Assembly (NCBI GenBank): GCA_964474695.1
Contig: CAYYTK010000030.1
Location: 1 to 64,000, forward strand
Direction: 5' to 3'
Length of the DNA: 64,000 nucleotides
Origin: DAOUBP01 sp964474695
GTDB lineage: Bacteria; Chloroflexota; Anaerolineae; CG2-30-64-16
The position numbers and the translations under genes are program-made. Under the pieces are notes generated by a model that was given only the letters and a program-made list of their open reading frames with translations, ran no database searches and was not told where the DNA came from. Below are positions 34,101 to 41,686 of the stretch, in pieces (position 1 is the stretch's first letter; each line of letters starts with the position of its first letter).

Positions 34101-34707
34101 GATGGCGGTAAGCGGCCTCGTGCAGTGGGTCATGGCGCAGCAAGTGCTGTGCGTACGGAATGGCGCCGTTGAAGTCGCGTCGCTCCTCCAGCGCAAGCAC
34201 CAACTGCTCCAGGGCTGCGCCGTAGGCCTGATGCATTCGTTCGCGCAGGGGAATGATCCAATCATCGTAACAGTCGGGCAGCAGATCGCCGGTGTATGCG
34301 GCGACTGCGGCTGCCAGCGCCTGCGCGGCCTGGTCGCCCTCGCCGCGTTCTTTCGCTGCGGCTGCCCTGGCAATAGCCGCCTCGAAGTCGGCCGCATCCA
34401 CCGTACAGGGCGCATCCGGTCGCCATTGCAGCACCTGGGCCGTGATGAAAACAAGACGATCTGCATCCGGCAGCGCCTGGCGCAGCCGGGTGAGCAGCGT
34501 GCGGAGGTTTTTGAAGGCTTGTTGATCGGTGGTATCCGGCCAGAATGCGAAGGCCAGTTGCTGGCGAGAGATCGGCTGGTCGCGCTGCAGTGCCAGGTAA
34601 GCCAGCAGGTGCTGGAGCCGCGCCTGGTCGAAGCCGGCCACTGGCTGATCGCCTCGGAGCAAGCGAAACGGACCCAGGAGGTGTAGGTGAAGGCGCTCTT
34701 CAGGCAT
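31168..34707 (-). CDS. SARP/BTAD-family transcriptional activator with AAA ATPase and TPR domains
   Basis: 1179 aa. Order: a winged-helix DNA-binding domain (about 1-95, LLGPFRLLRGDQPV to LRTLLTRLRQALP), a BTAD helical domain (about 100-250), and an AAA/STAND ATPase with Walker A GEAGIGKTRLAE and Walker B LLLFLDDLQWTDPE. A TPR-rich C-terminal half runs from about 600 onwards. Such proteins activate nearby genes in response to an unknown ligand. A charged low-complexity insert (about residues 524-550, rich in R, K, E, G) interrupts the ATPase-arm region and comes from C/T-rich repeat DNA at 33061-33135. The promoter is so close that the mRNA is probably leaderless. Divergent from doxX. Confidence 0.9.
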   Translation of the reverse strand: MPEERLHLHLLGPFRLLRGDQPVAGFDQARLQHLLAYLALQRDQPISRQQLAFAFWPDTTDQQAFKNLRTLLTRLRQALPDADRLVFITAQVLQWRPDAPCTVDAADFEAAIARAAAAKERGEGDQAAQALAAAVAAYTGDLLPDCYDDWIIPLRERMHQAYGAALEQLVLALEERRDFNGAIPYAQHLLRHDPLHEAAYRHLMRLHMTQNDWTEALHIYRACTAMLKREFGAAPERATRDLHARLLKMRERAEAASTGSAGARSADPPLVDRRDEWSRLTAAWQAAAAGKPLIVLMSGEAGIGKTRLAEELCAWVELQGAATATARCYAGGDTLAYAPVVEWLNAAALRPRLADLEDAWRVEVGRLLPALLAERPRLTPPAPLTEAWQRTRLFEALARAILGTGPTGRDPLLLFLDDLQWTDPETIDWLVYLLHHNRGAPLLVVCTLRPHEVGEDHPWTVSRLALTRAGLLSEICLAPLDAVETAALAANTAGRAVDAAEAAQLYRDTEGNPLFVVEMVRAGFGRRGKESGEARERGRKGEGEQKSEQDEPLLPVSAAPALPPKVRAVIQWRLAMLSPGAQALAQTAAVIGRRFSYDVLCQASGQEEAAVMQGLDELWRRHLVRDQGDDTYDFSHDGVRAVAYEAIGPVLRRGAHLRVARALEALHSDHLDAASGQIAIHYAQAGETQPAITYYRRAAANAQRLYANSEAVRFYRHLLEGELAPSLSASERCQVILALAEVLRVIGHWARVRTITQEAIAIAESLGDVRLAAQAQRALADVLQLLGYYDEALEWLAKAEEGFLAAGEGRGMVSALWTMGQIYWLRGCQQQALAVLERQLQIATDMDDQRGICEALETMGMVYWSQGDWEQSADCCLRSIRIAEPLGHKLILTRASITLGNVRASQHWFGEAVHWYLRAGVLAQEIDDRQAISWATSNIALVLAKRGEYAQAAAGYERSLRNAIEIGDRWTACLNVAGLAAINERRGRLDLAESLYRKAIGFGGRLGIPSYLSGMLIGLARLLLARGRTAEAAGLYDEAWAKISSVAGERLAGEDTRFDALVLGIRLRLMMGKSTVAEAATAIRELLHHESAPHRQAALNCELWRLTADPAAQRSAATFYRTEHAETGAEECRSQHQDLTGETLLDPLPLPDISELIPDEPEGQDLVQLVAELESSFDS
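33061..33135. repeat. CTCCC-type low-complexity tract inside the SARP gene
   Basis: A run of degenerate CTCCCTTTC / CGCTCCCTGG units, unlike the surrounding codons. It reads in frame as a charged R/K/E/G stretch that is not part of any domain and looks like an intergenic-type repeat captured in coding sequence. Confidence 0.6.
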
Positions 34708-34716
34708 CGTGATTCT

Positions 34717-34745
34717 ATTATCGCATGGACATTGCCGCGCGTCAA
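34717..34745 (-). promoter_or_regulatory. Leaderless promoter of the SARP regulator
   Basis: Minus strand TTGACG (34745-34740), 17 bases, GATAAT (34722-34717). The ATG at 34707 is only ten bases beyond the -10, so the expected transcript start leaves about three leader bases. No Shine-Dalgarno sequence can fit. Confidence 0.7.
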
Positions 34746-34880
34746 TGCGCCCTCGCAGCGCCGATCTGCGCTTTTCGTGTTTTGGACGAAAGGTAGTACA
34801 CTTGGCACGTCTTGCGGTGCATCGGACGAACCCAATTTTGGCTGCACGAATCTACACCTGATATGGAAGGATGAGCGCTG

Positions 34881-35258
34881 ATGAGCGGGAGCAACGGTCT
34901 GGTATGGGTCTTATCTGCCGTGTTGGCGGTGGTTTTTGTTCTTGTAGGCTTAGTCAGAGCCTACCGCTACGAGACGGCCAAGAAGATATGGCCCTGGGTC
35001 AGCGAGTTGCCCCAGGGTCTGGTCCAAATCATCGGTGTGGTGGAGTGGGTCTGCGGCCTGGGCCTGATTTTGCCGGTGGCGCTTGGCCGGTATACTTATC
35101 TCACTCCTGCAGCCGCCAGCATTCTCATGCTGCTTTTGGTCTCGGCTCTCACCTTCCACGTGCGGCGGCGTGAGTTTGATAATGTGTGGCTGGTCGGGCT
35201 GTTGCTGGCCCTGGTGGGGGCGGTGGCCTATCTCCGCCTGGATTTGTTGGTATGGTAG
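34881..35258 (+). CDS. DoxX-like integral membrane protein
   Basis: 125 aa with four hydrophobic segments. The first is followed by RAYRYETAKKIWPWVSELP; the second opens with IIGVVEWVCGLGLILP, the typical DoxX_2 pattern. Function unknown; such proteins are linked to redox homeostasis in some bacteria. GGAAGG lies about eleven bases before the ATG. It is divergent from the SARP gene and upstream of osmC. Confidence 0.78.
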   Translation: MSGSNGLVWVLSAVLAVVFVLVGLVRAYRYETAKKIWPWVSELPQGLVQIIGVVEWVCGLGLILPVALGRYTYLTPAAASILMLLLVSALTFHVRRREFDNVWLVGLLLALVGAVAYLRLDLLVW

Positions 35259-35340
35259 CTATTACGGCCACTGTAACGCATGGGCCGGCGGTGCATCGAA
35301 ATGCTTGTAGCTCCATACATTCAAAAATGAGGATAAGGCC

Positions 35341-35742
35341 ATGAACGAGTTCATTATCGATTTTCCGGGCGGTGCGCGTGTCGACGCCCATTTCGGCCCG
35401 TACACCGTTAAAACCGATCAGCCGCCCTCGGGCGGCGGTGAAGGCGCCGCGCCGGCGCCCTTCTCTGTATTCTTGGCTTCCATCGGCACCTGTGCCGGTA
35501 TCTACGTGTTAGGCTTCTGCCGCCAGCGCGGCCTGTCGGCCGATGGCATCCGCATTGTGCAGCGGATGGAGATGGATCCGCTGACGCACCTGGTAGGCAA
35601 GATCTACCTGGACATCCAGGTGCCCCCCTCCTTCCCTGAGAAGTACAAGGAGGCGTTGATCCGATCTGCCGAGCAGTGTGCGGTCAAGAGGCACCTGGAG
35701 AACCCGCCGAAGTTCGTGACGACGACGAGCGTGGTGGGGTGA
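35341..35742 (+). CDS. OsmC-family protein
   Basis: 133 aa. Two conserved cysteines, in GTCAGIYVLGFCRQRG and in AEQCAVKRHL, fit the OsmC/Ohr peroxidase fold. The pocket motif PPSGGGEGAAPAPFSVFLAS resembles the YhfA-like branch. It may reduce organic hydroperoxides with thiols; the substrate is not known. GAGG precedes the ATG. Confidence 0.82.
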   Translation: MNEFIIDFPGGARVDAHFGPYTVKTDQPPSGGGEGAAPAPFSVFLASIGTCAGIYVLGFCRQRGLSADGIRIVQRMEMDPLTHLVGKIYLDIQVPPSFPEKYKEALIRSAEQCAVKRHLENPPKFVTTTSVVG

Positions 35743-35877
35743 GCCGGTCCTGGCCCTTCGGAGCCTTGTGGGCCATGAGTATGCGTTCCTGAGCTTGTGT
35801 GTGACCGATGATCGGCCGAGGGTCGTTGCTGCCGATCATCGACGCGCGTTTTGTTGCATTTCGGCCTGGAGGCAATC

Positions 35878-36804
35878 ATGCGTGTGATCATTGCTGGCGG
35901 GACCGGGTTGATTGGCCTTGCGTTGGCCGCGGAGTTGGCGGGCGCCGGCTACGAAGTCGTCCTTTTGAGCCGCTCGCCTGAGCGCGCCGCCGGACTGCCG
36001 TCTGGGGTGCGCGCTGAGCGTTGGGATGGCCGCACGGCGCAGGGTTGGGGCAAGCTGGCCGACGGCGCAGCAGCGATCGTGAACCTGGCAGGCGAAAACC
36101 TCGCCGGGGAAGGTTTCTTTCCCAGCCGGTGGACGCCGGAGCGGAAAGAGCGGATCGTCCGGAGCCGCCTGAACGCCGGCGCGGCCGTGGTTGAGGCAGT
36201 TCAGGCCGCCGCGGCCAAGCCGCGTGTCGTGATCCAATCTTCCGGCATCGGCGTCTACGGGCCGCGCCAGGACGAGGAGATCTCCGAAGCGTCGTCCGCA
36301 GGGAGCGATTTCCTGGCCACCCTGGCCGTGCAGTGGGAGGCGTCGACGGCCGGTGTCGAGGCGCTCGGGGTGCGCCGTGCGGTGATCCGCACCGGCGCCG
36401 TGTTGAGCAAGGCAGGCGGCGCGCTGACACGCATGGTGCTGCCCTTCCGTCTGTTTGCCGGAGGCTGGTTCGGGAACGGCCGCCAGTGGCTGTCGTGGAT
36501 CCATGTGGCCGATCAGGCCGGGGCCATCCGCTTCCTGATCGAGAACCCACAGGCGAGCGGCCTCTTCAATCTCTGCGCGCCGCAGCCGTTGACCGGCCGC
36601 GATTTTGGGCGGTGCATCGGCCGGGTGATGGGTCGGCCGGCGTTCTTGCCCGTGCCCGCGTTCGCGATGCGTCTGGCCTTTGGGGAGGTCGCCACGGTCG
36701 TCCTCGACGGCCAGCGCGCGCTGCCGAAGCGGCTGCTCGACCTCGGCTTTCGCTTCCGTTTCCCCGATGCTGATGCGGCGCTGCGCGACTTGCTAAAGCC
36801 GTGA
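35878..36804 (+). CDS. TIGR01777-family NAD(P)-dependent epimerase (SDR39U1)
   Basis: 308 aa. Starts with MRVIIAGGTGLIGLALAAEL (Rossmann). Has GRTAQGWGKLADGAAAIVNLAGENLAG, typical of this family, with SSGIGVYG and the C-terminal DUF1731-like RALPKRLLDLGFRFRFPD. The Met at 35878 follows GGAGG. Its role is unknown; members are widespread and often linked to cell-envelope or division genes. Confidence 0.87.
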   Translation: MRVIIAGGTGLIGLALAAELAGAGYEVVLLSRSPERAAGLPSGVRAERWDGRTAQGWGKLADGAAAIVNLAGENLAGEGFFPSRWTPERKERIVRSRLNAGAAVVEAVQAAAAKPRVVIQSSGIGVYGPRQDEEISEASSAGSDFLATLAVQWEASTAGVEALGVRRAVIRTGAVLSKAGGALTRMVLPFRLFAGGWFGNGRQWLSWIHVADQAGAIRFLIENPQASGLFNLCAPQPLTGRDFGRCIGRVMGRPAFLPVPAFAMRLAFGEVATVVLDGQRALPKRLLDLGFRFRFPDADAALRDLLKP

Positions 36805-36844
36805 GGGCTGTGTCCTGATCGCGGTTCAAATGAGAGGCTGATCA

Positions 36845-38470
36845 ATGGCGAATTCAGCGGACGAACTGATCCTGACCAACGGCAAAATCCACACCATGAA
36901 CCCGGCGCAGCCCTTCGTCACGGCGTTGGCAATCAGGGACGGCAAGATCCTGGCTGCCGGAGACGACTCGGCCACCAGAGACGCGTTTCCTCGAACCGTC
37001 CCAAAGAACATTATCGACCTCAACGGCGCTTGCGTGCTTCCCGGCCTGACCGACGCGCACCTCCACCTCATGTGGTTCTCCGAAGGCCTGGTGCAGGTTC
37101 AGGCGGAAAAACCCACTCTCCAGGATGTCTTGGACATCGTCGCCGAGTTTTCCCGCCGCAAACCGGCCGGGACCTGGATCACCGGTTTTGGCTGGAACCA
37201 TAACGCCTGGGGCGGTCGCTTCCCCACCGCGGCCGACCTCGACCGGGTCGCGCCGGAGCATCCGGTCATCTTGACCGCGAAGAGCGGGCATGCAGCCTGG
37301 GCCAATTCCCTGGCCTTGCGCCTGGCGCAAGTCACTGCGCAGACGGCCGACCCGCCCGGCGGGGCCATCATGCGCGATGCGCACGGCGTTCCGACCGGCA
37401 TCCTTCTGGAAGAAGCTGCTATCAGGCTTGTCGAGCGGCTGGCGCCGGCGCTGGGCGCAGAGGACGCGGCCGAGGCGTTGAGCCAGGGCACTCAAGCGGC
37501 TCACCGGGCCGGGTTGACCTGCGTGCACGACATGGACGGCGTTGATTGCTTCCGGGGGCTGCAAATCCTGCGCGCCGCGGGCCGGCTGACGCTGCGGGTT
37601 GTCAAGAGCATCCCCTTGGCGCACCTCGATGAAGCGATCAACCAGGGGGTGCGCACGGGCTTCGGCGATGACTGGCTGCGCATCGGCGGGGTGAAGATGT
37701 TCACCGACGGTGCGTTAGGTCCGCGCACGGCCTGGATGTTGGAAGGGTACGATTCGGCGCCGGAAAACACCGGGATCCCGACCACACCGATTGCAGAGAT
37801 GCGCGCCGCGGTGCTGAAGGCGAACGCGCACGGTCTGGCCGCCACGATCCATGCCATCGGCGACCGCGCGAATCGTGAGATCCTGGACATCTACGCCGAA
37901 GCGCAGGCTGTAGGGGCGGGGTCACCCCGCCCCTACAATCGCTTGCGCAACCGCATCGAGCATGTCCAACTGCTGCACCCGGACGACGCGTGCCGACTGG
38001 CCGAGTTGGGCGTGATCGCCTCCATGCAGCCGCTCCACGCCACGTCCGACATGGATATCGCTGAGCAGCACTGGGGCAAGCGCGGCGCCGGCGGCTATGC
38101 GCTCCGGACGCAGCAGGATTGCGGCGCAGTGTTGGCTTTGGGCTCCGATTGCCCGGTGGAGACCCTCGACCCGCTCGCCGGGATCCATGCCGCGGTCACC
38201 CGCCGGCGGACGGACGGCTCGCCCGGACCTGAGGGGTGGCATCCCGAACAGCGCCTGACCGTCGAGCAAGCAGTCCGCGGGTATACCACCGGGCCAGCGT
38301 ACGCGGCCGGCATGGAGGACCGCCTGGGCTCCCTGGCGCCCGGCAAGTGGGCCGATCTGACCCTCCTGGATCAGGACATCTTCGCCATCGATCCGATGGA
38401 GATCCTGAATACCCGCGTCCTGGCCACCCTCACTGCCGGGCGTTTCGTCTGGCGGGATTCATCATTGTGA
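36845..38470 (+). CDS. Amidohydrolase family protein (YtcJ-like) with an in-frame palindrome
   Basis: 541 aa metal-dependent hydrolase. Starts with a beta-sandwich strand (ELILTNGKIHTMN), then PGLTDAHLHLM with the metal His pair, HAIGDRANREIL, and the C-terminal LGSDCPVETLDPLAGIHAAV, with catalytic Asp in GSDCPVE. Probably hydrolyses an amide or N-formyl bond; substrate unknown. A perfect GTAGGGG palindrome at 37909-37937 is read in frame as about residues 356-364 (VGAGSPRPY), in a loop before NRIEHVQ. GAGAGG precedes the start. It ends 69 bp before ord. Confidence 0.88.
   Translation: MANSADELILTNGKIHTMNPAQPFVTALAIRDGKILAAGDDSATRDAFPRTVPKNIIDLNGACVLPGLTDAHLHLMWFSEGLVQVQAEKPTLQDVLDIVAEFSRRKPAGTWITGFGWNHNAWGGRFPTAADLDRVAPEHPVILTAKSGHAAWANSLALRLAQVTAQTADPPGGAIMRDAHGVPTGILLEEAAIRLVERLAPALGAEDAAEALSQGTQAAHRAGLTCVHDMDGVDCFRGLQILRAAGRLTLRVVKSIPLAHLDEAINQGVRTGFGDDWLRIGGVKMFTDGALGPRTAWMLEGYDSAPENTGIPTTPIAEMRAAVLKANAHGLAATIHAIGDRANREILDIYAEAQAVGAGSPRPYNRLRNRIEHVQLLHPDDACRLAELGVIASMQPLHATSDMDIAEQHWGKRGAGGYALRTQQDCGAVLALGSDCPVETLDPLAGIHAAVTRRRTDGSPGPEGWHPEQRLTVEQAVRGYTTGPAYAAGMEDRLGSLAPGKWADLTLLDQDIFAIDPMEILNTRVLATLTAGRFVWRDSSL
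37909..37937. repeat. GTAGGGG palindrome in frame inside the amidohydrolase
   Basis: Perfect 14-bp arms around a single C (TGTAGGGGCGGGGT / ACCCCGCCCCTACA). Nearly identical to the intergenic copies at 14797 and 17193. It encodes VGAGSPRPY without a stop or frameshift. Confidence 0.92.
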
Positions 38471-38476
38471 GAAATG

Positions 38477-38509
38477 AGAAACCAGGTTTCTCGCAGAAAC
38501 CTGGTTTCT
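38477..38509. repeat. AAACCAGG palindromic element upstream of ord
   Basis: Perfect 15-bp arms AGAAACCAGGTTTCT and AGAAACCTGGTTTCT around CGC, seven bases after the amidohydrolase stop. The upstream in-frame extension of ord is translation through this element. Confidence 0.9.
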
Positions 38510-38539
38510 TTGATACTACGAAGAGCAAGGAGAAAACAC

Positions 38540-39580
38540 ATGAGCAAACCGATTCGTGTCTGCCAGTGGGGCCTGGGCAACATGGGCGCCGGCATGGCCC
38601 GTCTGATGCTGCAAAAGCCGGGCCTGGAAGTGGTCGCTGCGATCGGCCGGCCGCGCCATGCCGGCAAGGATCTCGGCGAGGTGCTTGGCCTGGACAGGAA
38701 GCTGGGCGTCATTGTCACCGATAACCCTGATGATGTCCTGGACAAGGAACAGGTCGACTGCGTCGGACTGGCGACCACCTCATGGACCGCAGATCAACTG
38801 CCCGATCTGCGCAAGATCCTCGATGCTGGGATCAACTGCGTCACCATCGCGGAAGAGCTGGCCGATCCGGAGGCCCAAAGCCCGGAGCTGGCTGCGGAGA
38901 TCGACGCGCTGGCCAAGAAGAACGGCGTAACTGTGCTGGGCACGGGCGTCAACCCCGGCTTTGTGTTGGACCTGCTGATCGTCACGCTGACCGCGGGCTG
39001 CCATTCCGTCGAGCGCATCGAGGCCTCGCGCGTGAATGACCTCAGCCCCTACGGCCACACGGTCATGAGAACCCAGGGCGTCGGCGCCACCCCCGAAGCC
39101 TTCCGGGCCGGCGTCGCCGATGGCACGATCGTCGGGCATGTGGGCTTCCCTGAGTCGATCCACATGATCAGCGAAGCGCTCGGCCTCGGCGTGGATCGCA
39201 TCGTGCAAAGCCGGGAGCCGATCATCAGCAACGTATATCGCGAGACGCCGCATGTGGTGGTGGAGCCTGGCATGGTGGCGGGCTGCACGCATATCGGGAT
39301 CGGCTATCGCGGCAACACGGAGGTCATCCGCCTGGTGCACCCGCAGCAGATCCACCCGCATCTGGAGAACCAACCCACCGGCGATTTCATCCACATTTAC
39401 GGCAATCCTGAGATCAATATGGCCATCAAGCCCGAGATCGCGGGCGGCAAGGCCACCATCGGCATCGCCGTGAACATGATCCCGCATGTCGTGGCAGCTA
39501 CGCCCGGCCTGAAGCGGATGATCGACCTCCCCGTGCCGGCCGCGCTGATGGGCGAGAGCGCGTACAGCCGGAGTGTGTGA
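38540..39580 (+). CDS. ord: 2,4-diaminopentanoate dehydrogenase
   Basis: 346 aa, dihydrodipicolinate-reductase-like fold. Rossmann start IRVCQWGLGNMGAGMARLML and the GTGVNPGFVLDLLIV segment match the Ord family. It oxidatively deaminates 2,4-diaminopentanoate to 2-amino-4-oxopentanoate in ornithine degradation. The identification rests on the family resemblance plus the fixed gene order ord-ortA-ortB-oraS-oraE known from Clostridium sticklandii. Met at 38540 is chosen because AAGGAG lies before it; the frame opens upstream only through a palindrome. Confidence 0.9.
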   Translation: MSKPIRVCQWGLGNMGAGMARLMLQKPGLEVVAAIGRPRHAGKDLGEVLGLDRKLGVIVTDNPDDVLDKEQVDCVGLATTSWTADQLPDLRKILDAGINCVTIAEELADPEAQSPELAAEIDALAKKNGVTVLGTGVNPGFVLDLLIVTLTAGCHSVERIEASRVNDLSPYGHTVMRTQGVGATPEAFRAGVADGTIVGHVGFPESIHMISEALGLGVDRIVQSREPIISNVYRETPHVVVEPGMVAGCTHIGIGYRGNTEVIRLVHPQQIHPHLENQPTGDFIHIYGNPEINMAIKPEIAGGKATIGIAVNMIPHVVAATPGLKRMIDLPVPAALMGESAYSRSV

Positions 39581-39584
39581 CGCG

Positions 39585-39755
39585 GAGTGGGGGTGTGGGG
39601 GTGTGGGAGTGCGGGGGTGGGGGAGTGCGGGAGATACGTACCACGCACCACGCAATACGCAATACGCAGTACGCAGTACGCAACACGCAGTACGCAACAC
39701 GCAGTACGCAACACGCACCACGTAGCACGCACCACGCACCACGTAACACGCAAGA
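39585..39755. repeat. G-rich tract and heptamer array (ACGCRNY) between ord and ortA
   Basis: First a GGGGGTGTGG-type tract, then about fifteen tandem seven-base units: ACGCAAT, ACGCAGT, ACGCAAC, ACGCACC and ACGTAGC variants. It ends eight bases before the ortA start. It has no coding potential. Confidence 0.85.
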
Positions 39756-39762
39756 GGAGACC

Positions 39763-40038
39763 ATGGATCAAATCCAACCCGGGACCTGGGTCGAGATCAG
39801 GCAGGTCGTGCTGGCCCCCGAGCAGCGCGCGCCGACCCTGCCCGAAGATACCAAGGGGGTGCCCTACGTGCTGCTCGTTTCCGGCTTCCTGGTCGAACCC
39901 GCCGAGCTGGGCGGCCAGGCGCTCGTTCGGACGATGATCGGCCGCGAGTTGAGCGGGACGCTCGTGCGGGTCAACCCCAGCTACAGCCACAGCTTCGGCA
40001 ACACCATCCCCGAGCTGCTGAGGATAGGACGCGAATGA
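39763..40038 (+). CDS. ortA: 2-amino-4-ketopentanoate thiolase, alpha subunit
   Basis: 91 aa, the usual size of the small OrtA subunit. Contains PGTWVEIRQVVLAPEQRAP and VNPSYSHSFGNTIPELL, which I associate with OrtA. With OrtB it splits 2-amino-4-ketopentanoate with CoA into acetyl-CoA and D-alanine. GAGGAG lies two to three bases before ATG. The stop overlaps the ortB start as ATGA. The longer upstream frame is just the heptamer array. Confidence 0.87.
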   Translation: MDQIQPGTWVEIRQVVLAPEQRAPTLPEDTKGVPYVLLVSGFLVEPAELGGQALVRTMIGRELSGTLVRVNPSYSHSFGNTIPELLRIGRE

Positions 40039-41465
40039 CCAATTTACCAACCTACGAGTCTACTACTCGCGACACCTCCTATGCCGCCGTGATGGCGCGC
40101 AAGAACGAGATCATGAAGGCGTCGATGGGCATCGACTACGATGACTTCATCCACAGCCCGATCGCCTTCGACTACGAGCGGATGATGGCCGAGACCGGCT
40201 ATAGCCATGCGGATATCGCCCGCATCCAGGGGGAGACCAAGGTCGGCAATACGCCGCTGTACGAGCTGCGCAACCTGACCGAGGCCGTGCGGCGCATCTC
40301 ACCCCCGGGCAAAGGCGCCCGCATCCTGGTCAAGGACGAAGCCGCGAACGCTTCGGGCAGCTTCAAGGCCCGCCGCGCTTCGATCAGCGTCTATGAAGCG
40401 GCTCGCAAAGGCTACAAGGGGGTGATTGCCGCCACCAGCGGCAACTACGGCGCGGCGGTCGCTTCGCAAGCTGCCCAGCGCGGCCTGAAATGCATCATCG
40501 TCCAGGAAGTCTTCGACAGCCGCGGGGTCGGTCAGCCCGAGATCGTTGAGAAGAGCCGCGCCTGTGAGGCCTACGGCGCCGAAGTGCTCAGGCTGAGCGT
40601 CGGCCCGGAGTTGTTCTACGTGCACCTGCTCACGCTCGAGGAGACCGGTTTCTTCAACGCCAGCCTGTACACCCCGTTCGGCATCCGCGGGGTGGAAACG
40701 CTGGGGCTGGAGATCGCGCAGCAGGTGCGCGCCCGCTACGATCAGGATCCCGACGCGGTGGTCATCACTCATGCGGGTGGGGGCAACCTGACCGGCACCG
40801 CGCGCGGCCTGCTGGCCGCGGGCTGCGACCGGACGCGCATCGTCGCCTGCTCCGTGGACCTGAGCGGGCTGCACATGGCCTCGGACCGCGACTTCAACCG
40901 CAAATCGTTCACCACCGGCCACACCGGCTTCGGCGTGCCCTTTGCCACCTGGCCGGATCGGGCGGATGTGCCGCGCAACGCGGCCCGCCCGCTGCGTTAC
41001 ATGGATGAGTACCAGCTTGTCACCCAGGGCGAGGTCTTCTACGTGACCGAGCTGCTGACCAAGCTGGAAGGGCTGGAGCGCGGCCCGGCCGGCAACACCA
41101 GCCTGACCGCGGCGGTGACCCTGGCGCGCCAGATGGACCGCGACCAGATCATCGTGGTGCAAGAGACCGAATACACCGGCGCGGGCAAGCATCACAACAG
41201 CCAGCTTTCCTTTGCCCGTGAGAACGGCATCGAAGTGCGCCGCGGCGATCCGGCGGAAAACGTGCCCGGCAAGGCGATCGTCATCCCGGAACGCCTCGAC
41301 CAGGTCCGGGGCAAGGTCCAAGATATGGATCGCCTGCGCCTGTCGTACCTGAGGAACGCGGCCAAGGCCTATCCGGCCGCGCAGTGGGATGAATACGACG
41401 TGGCCTTCCTGGCCGCTGACCTGAAGGTGGACCCGGAGTGGATCAGAGGACACGTTGAAATGTAA
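40035..41465 (+). CDS. ortB: 2-amino-4-ketopentanoate thiolase, beta subunit (PLP)
   Basis: 476 aa fold-type II PLP enzyme related to threonine synthase. The PLP lysine is in ASGSFKARRAS and the phosphate-binding site is ATSGNYGAAVAS. HAGGGNLTGTARGLL also fits. It forms the catalytic subunit of the thiolase that yields acetyl-CoA and D-alanine from the ornithine-derived ketone. Translationally coupled to ortA by the 4-bp overlap. Confidence 0.92.
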   Translation: MTNLPTYESTTRDTSYAAVMARKNEIMKASMGIDYDDFIHSPIAFDYERMMAETGYSHADIARIQGETKVGNTPLYELRNLTEAVRRISPPGKGARILVKDEAANASGSFKARRASISVYEAARKGYKGVIAATSGNYGAAVASQAAQRGLKCIIVQEVFDSRGVGQPEIVEKSRACEAYGAEVLRLSVGPELFYVHLLTLEETGFFNASLYTPFGIRGVETLGLEIAQQVRARYDQDPDAVVITHAGGGNLTGTARGLLAAGCDRTRIVACSVDLSGLHMASDRDFNRKSFTTGHTGFGVPFATWPDRADVPRNAARPLRYMDEYQLVTQGEVFYVTELLTKLEGLERGPAGNTSLTAAVTLARQMDRDQIIVVQETEYTGAGKHHNSQLSFARENGIEVRRGDPAENVPGKAIVIPERLDQVRGKVQDMDRLRLSYLRNAAKAYPAAQWDEYDVAFLAADLKVDPEWIRGHVEM

Positions 41466-41504
41466 TGATAGAAGGGTGCACTTCGTGCTGAAGATATGCC
41501 TTAG

Positions 41505-41665
41505 CGGAGCATCCTGAGCGGAGGCGCCGGGCAGCGGCCCGGCGTCCGCAGTCGAAGGGTGCGGAGCGGCCGATAGTCAAATCGCGTCCTTCGACTGCGC
41601 AGCGCGTCCTTCGACTCCGCTCCGCTGCGCTCAGGATGATGCGCTGCTCCGCTCAGGATGCTCCG
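41505..41665. repeat. CGGAGCATCCTGAGCGGAG inverted-repeat element
   Basis: A perfect 19-bp inverted repeat (41505-41523 and 41647-41665) bounds about 120 bases with inner GC hairpins and repeated TCCTTCGACT pieces. It lies between ortB and oraS and has no ORF. This is a fourth repeat type, larger than the others. Confidence 0.85.
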
Positions 41666-41686
41666 TCAACCACGGGGGAGATCGAA

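Noticed and set aside
38474..38539. N-terminal extension of ord (and similar extensions of glgC, gnd, sugar kinase, orr and ortA)
   Set aside because: These extra codons are translation through palindromes or octamer/heptamer arrays. Better ribosome-binding sites stand before the internal Met codons.
38461..38540. Cobalamin riboswitch before the ornithine operon
   Set aside because: Expected for B12-dependent OraSE, but the gap holds only a palindrome and a ribosome-binding site.
39585..39755. CRISPR array
   Set aside because: Units are seven bases, contiguous and degenerate, with no spacers and no cas genes.
40299..41453. 384-codon minus-strand ORF opposite ortB
   Set aside because: Shadow. 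ortB has PLP motifs and overlaps ortA by four bases.
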